The notes below the pieces were generated by a model. It had not been told where the DNA came from. It saw only the letters and a list, made by a program, of their open reading frames with translations, and made no database searches. From the NCBI GenBank assembly GCA_030151635.1, contig JASLDF010000080.1:1-6980 (forward strand): a stretch of DNA of 6,980 bases, written 5' to 3'. The position numbers were made by a program, and so were the translations under genes. Below, piece after piece: positions 4,690-6,980 of the stretch. The DNA comes from Bacteroides sp. GTDB lineage: Bacteria; Bacteroidota; Bacteroidia; Bacteroidales; Bacteroidaceae. How positions within the stretch are numbered: the stretch's first letter is position 1; each line of letters opens with the position of its first letter.

Positions 4690-6980
4690 ATGTTTTATTT
4701 TAAAAGAATGGATGATATGTGGAGAAAAAACAAAAAGAAAAAAGAGGATATTCGCTTTAACTCAGAATATACTTTCCTATCAGCCGCTCAGCCATTGAAC
4801 TGTGCTTACTCGTTTTTTAATACCGAACGTGGAGGTTTAACCGATGCCGAAGTAGAAGAAAGAACTGAAGAATTTGGTGAGAACATTCTAGCCAATAAAA
4901 AGGTAGAGAACCCTTTCATTTTATTTATCAAAGGATTCGCAAACCCGTTTATTGCTGTACTACTTGTTCTAGCTGTAATCTCGTTATTTATAGATGTCAT
5001 ACTTGCAGAACCCGTTGATCAAGACTGGACCAGTGTCATTGTAATTACTACAATGGTGATGCTTAGTGTCATTTTAAAATTTAGCCAAGAGTGGAAATCT
5101 TCAAAAGCATCGGAGGCTCTAAGTAAATACATTACAAACACCGCTTCTGTATTTAGAAACGGAGCAACCGAAAGTGAAGAGTTTGATATTAAAGAACTAG
5201 TTCCAGGAGATATTATTTACTTATCTGCTGGAGATATGATACCAGCAGATGTACGCATACTAGAGTGTAAAGACCTTTTCATAGGCCAATCTTCTCTAAC
5301 TGGAGAAGCCGATGCAATTGAAAAATTTGCTACGCTAAAAGACGATGATCTAGAAAAAAGAAGCGTCATTGACCTAGAGAACATTTGCTATATGGGGTCT
5401 AACGTAATTAGTGGATACGCAATTGCGGTGGTAGTAAACACTGGTAAGAACACCTATTTCGGAACGATTGCTAAAACCGTTGACAGCATACGCACTCAAA
5501 CGGCTTTTGACAAAGGAGTAAACAGTGTTAGTTTTCTACTAATTCGTTTTATGATTGTAATGGTACCCTTTGTATTCCTTGTGAATGGAATTACAAAAGG
5601 AGATTGGTTTGATGCTATGCTATTCGCCATATCCATTGCGGTGGGACTAACTCCAGAAATGTTACCGATGATTGTAACAGCTAACCTTGCAAAAGGCTCA
5701 ATGACAATGGCTAAGAAAAAGACCATTGTTAAAAATCTAAATTCAATTCAGAATTTCGGAGCAATGAATATTCTATGTACCGATAAAACCGGCACATTGA
5801 CACGCGATCAAATTATTCTAGAAAGACACCTTTGCGTCGATGGTAGTGAGGATACTGAAGGACGTGTATTACGCCATGCCTATTTCAACAGTTTCTTTCA
5901 AACTGGACTTAAAAATTTAATTGACCGTTCAATCATGTCCTTTGTAAAGGAATTGAACCTTGAAGATATTAGCAAAAACTACAAGAAAGTAGATGAAATT
6001 CCATTCGATTTTACTAGACGCCGTTTATCTGTAGTCATAGAAGACAAAAACGCTAAACGACAAATCATTACAAAAGGAGCTGTTGAGGAGATGATTGAAA
6101 TCTGTTCTCACGTGGAATTTGAAGGAGCCGTTCATGTTTTCTCAGACGAATTAAAAGAGAAAGCAATAGCCATCAGCAGTGAAATGAATCGCGAAGGAAT
6201 GCGTGTTATCGGTGTGGCACAAAAAAGCTGGGTAGAAAAAGACCACGACTTTAATGTATCTGACGAAGATGACATGGTACTTATTGGATATTTAGCGTTC
6301 TTAGATCCACCTAAACCATCGGCAGCAGAAGCGATTGAAAAACTTCATGAACATGGTGTTGAAGTAAAAGTCCTCTCTGGAGATAATGAAGCTGTCGTTA
6401 AAACCATTTGTCGCCAAGTCGGGATTAACACCACACATACTCTAAATGGACAACAGGTCGAAGAAATGTCTGATGACGTGCTTAAAATTGAACTTAAACA
6501 GACAACTGTATTGTCCAAATTGAGTCCTATTCAAAAAAACCGAGTAATTAGACTTCTTCAAGAAGATGATAATACGGTTGGTTTCTTGGGCGATGGAATT
6601 AACGATGCTGCAGCCTTGAAGCAAGCAGACGTTGGTATATCAGTAGAAAATGCAGTGGACATTGCTAAAGAGAGTGCAGACATTATTCTGTTAGAAAAAG
6701 ATTTAATGGTACTGGAAGATGGCGTTTTGGAAGGTCGTTTGATTTTTGGGAACATCATGAAATACATCAAGATGACTGCTAGTTCTAATTTTGGAAACAT
6801 GTTTAGCGTCATGATTGCAAGTATATTCCTTCCCTTCTTACCAATGCTACCTATTCATATTCTAGTACAAAATTTGCTTTATGATATTTCACAGACAACC
6901 ATTCCATTCGACAAAATGGATTCGGATTATTTGAAGATTCCAAGAAAATGGGATGCATCAGACTTGAAGAAATTCATGCT
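4690..6980 (+). CDS. mgtA: Magnesium-translocating P-type ATPase (MgtA/MgtB type), 3' end missing
   Basis: An inner-membrane P3B-type ATPase that imports Mg2+ at the cost of ATP. The window holds 763 codons of a protein usually near 900, so the last transmembrane helices are cut off. Numbered from the ATG at 4690: a Lys-rich N-terminus (KNKKKK), a family-typical stretch around GLTDAEVEER..FGEN, M1 at about 87-105 and M2 at about 114-130. The actuator motif is TGE (204-206, LTGEADAIEK). M3 is at about 282-300. M4 carries AVGLTPEMLPM with Pro322-Glu323. The phosphorylation site is Asp365 in CTDKTGTLT, nucleotide-domain KGA is at 462-464, and the hinge motif GDGINDAA begins at 634. M5-M6 contain LVQNLLYDISQTTIPFDKMD (about 726-745), diagnostic for MgtA/MgtB against calcium pumps. 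All catalytic residues are intact. In-frame ATGs at 4708 and 4717 are alternative starts; 4708 would suit a transcript beginning near 4684. MgtA and MgtB cannot be told apart here. Confidence 0.93.
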   Translation, partial: MFYFKRMDDMWRKNKKKKEDIRFNSEYTFLSAAQPLNCAYSFFNTERGGLTDAEVEERTEEFGENILANKKVENPFILFIKGFANPFIAVLLVLAVISLFIDVILAEPVDQDWTSVIVITTMVMLSVILKFSQEWKSSKASEALSKYITNTASVFRNGATESEEFDIKELVPGDIIYLSAGDMIPADVRILECKDLFIGQSSLTGEADAIEKFATLKDDDLEKRSVIDLENICYMGSNVISGYAIAVVVNTGKNTYFGTIAKTVDSIRTQTAFDKGVNSVSFLLIRFMIVMVPFVFLVNGITKGDWFDAMLFAISIAVGLTPEMLPMIVTANLAKGSMTMAKKKTIVKNLNSIQNFGAMNILCTDKTGTLTRDQIILERHLCVDGSEDTEGRVLRHAYFNSFFQTGLKNLIDRSIMSFVKELNLEDISKNYKKVDEIPFDFTRRRLSVVIEDKNAKRQIITKGAVEEMIEICSHVEFEGAVHVFSDELKEKAIAISSEMNREGMRVIGVAQKSWVEKDHDFNVSDEDDMVLIGYLAFLDPPKPSAAEAIEKLHEHGVEVKVLSGDNEAVVKTICRQVGINTTHTLNGQQVEEMSDDVLKIELKQTTVLSKLSPIQKNRVIRLLQEDDNTVGFLGDGINDAAALKQADVGISVENAVDIAKESADIILLEKDLMVLEDGVLEGRLIFGNIMKYIKMTASSNFGNMFSVMIASIFLPFLPMLPIHILVQNLLYDISQTTIPFDKMDSDYLKIPRKWDASDLKKFM

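Noticed and set aside
5496..6812. Minus-strand open frames inside the ATPase gene (5496-5726, 6442-6624, 6558-6812)
   Set aside because: They run opposite conserved P-type ATPase motifs, have no family features, and are shadows of the real frame. The same holds for 4806-5000 and for 3491-3697 in the kinase gene.
4690..6980. Calcium or heavy-metal P-type ATPase instead of a magnesium pump
   Set aside because: There is no CPx motif or metal-binding N-terminal domain. The M4 sequence GLTPEMLPM and the NLLYDISQTTIPFDKMD segment are characteristic of MgtA/MgtB and not of P1B or P2A pumps.

Overview
The window looks like chromosome of an AT-rich member of the Bacteroidota, most likely the Bacteroidales. 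The grounds are a short primary sigma factor of the Bacteroidota type (it begins MRQLKITKSI and runs straight into region 1.2), promoter-like TAnnTTTG elements instead of TATAAT, a lack of Shine-Dalgarno sequences before most starts, and an HtrA protease with the N-terminal layout usual in that phylum. No mobile element, CRISPR array, tRNA or rRNA was seen.

Left part, minus strand (1-2137): htrA (593-2137), a periplasmic serine protease with intact catalytic triad and two PDZ domains, is followed by a clear 15-bp hairpin terminator (525-559). Downstream is the 5' part of the primary sigma factor gene (420 to beyond position 1), with its own likely -7 element at 443-450. Both are housekeeping or envelope-stress genes.

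Middle (2138-2537): a divergent, non-coding, AT-rich spacer of about 400 bases holds short palindromes, a direct repeat and a probable promoter for the plus-strand genes.

Right part, plus strand (2538-6980): an OmpR-family response regulator and a membrane sensor histidine kinase overlap by four bases (ATGA), so they form one operon. About 70 bases further on begins a large P-type ATPase of the MgtA/MgtB magnesium-import type, cut off by the window end after 763 codons. The short gap before it is unusually structured: two exact 9-bp copies of ATTCTAATA at an 11-bp period, then a 13-bp stem-loop whose 3' arm contains a perfect TATTTTTG -7 match, then the ATPase start.

Working model (inference): the two-component system senses an envelope or divalent-cation signal and controls the adjacent ATPase through the 11-bp tandem repeat, a functional parallel to PhoPQ-mgtA in enterobacteria but with an unrelated short leader. 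None of the individual protein families is new. The regulatory gap before the ATPase is the part most worth a second look.
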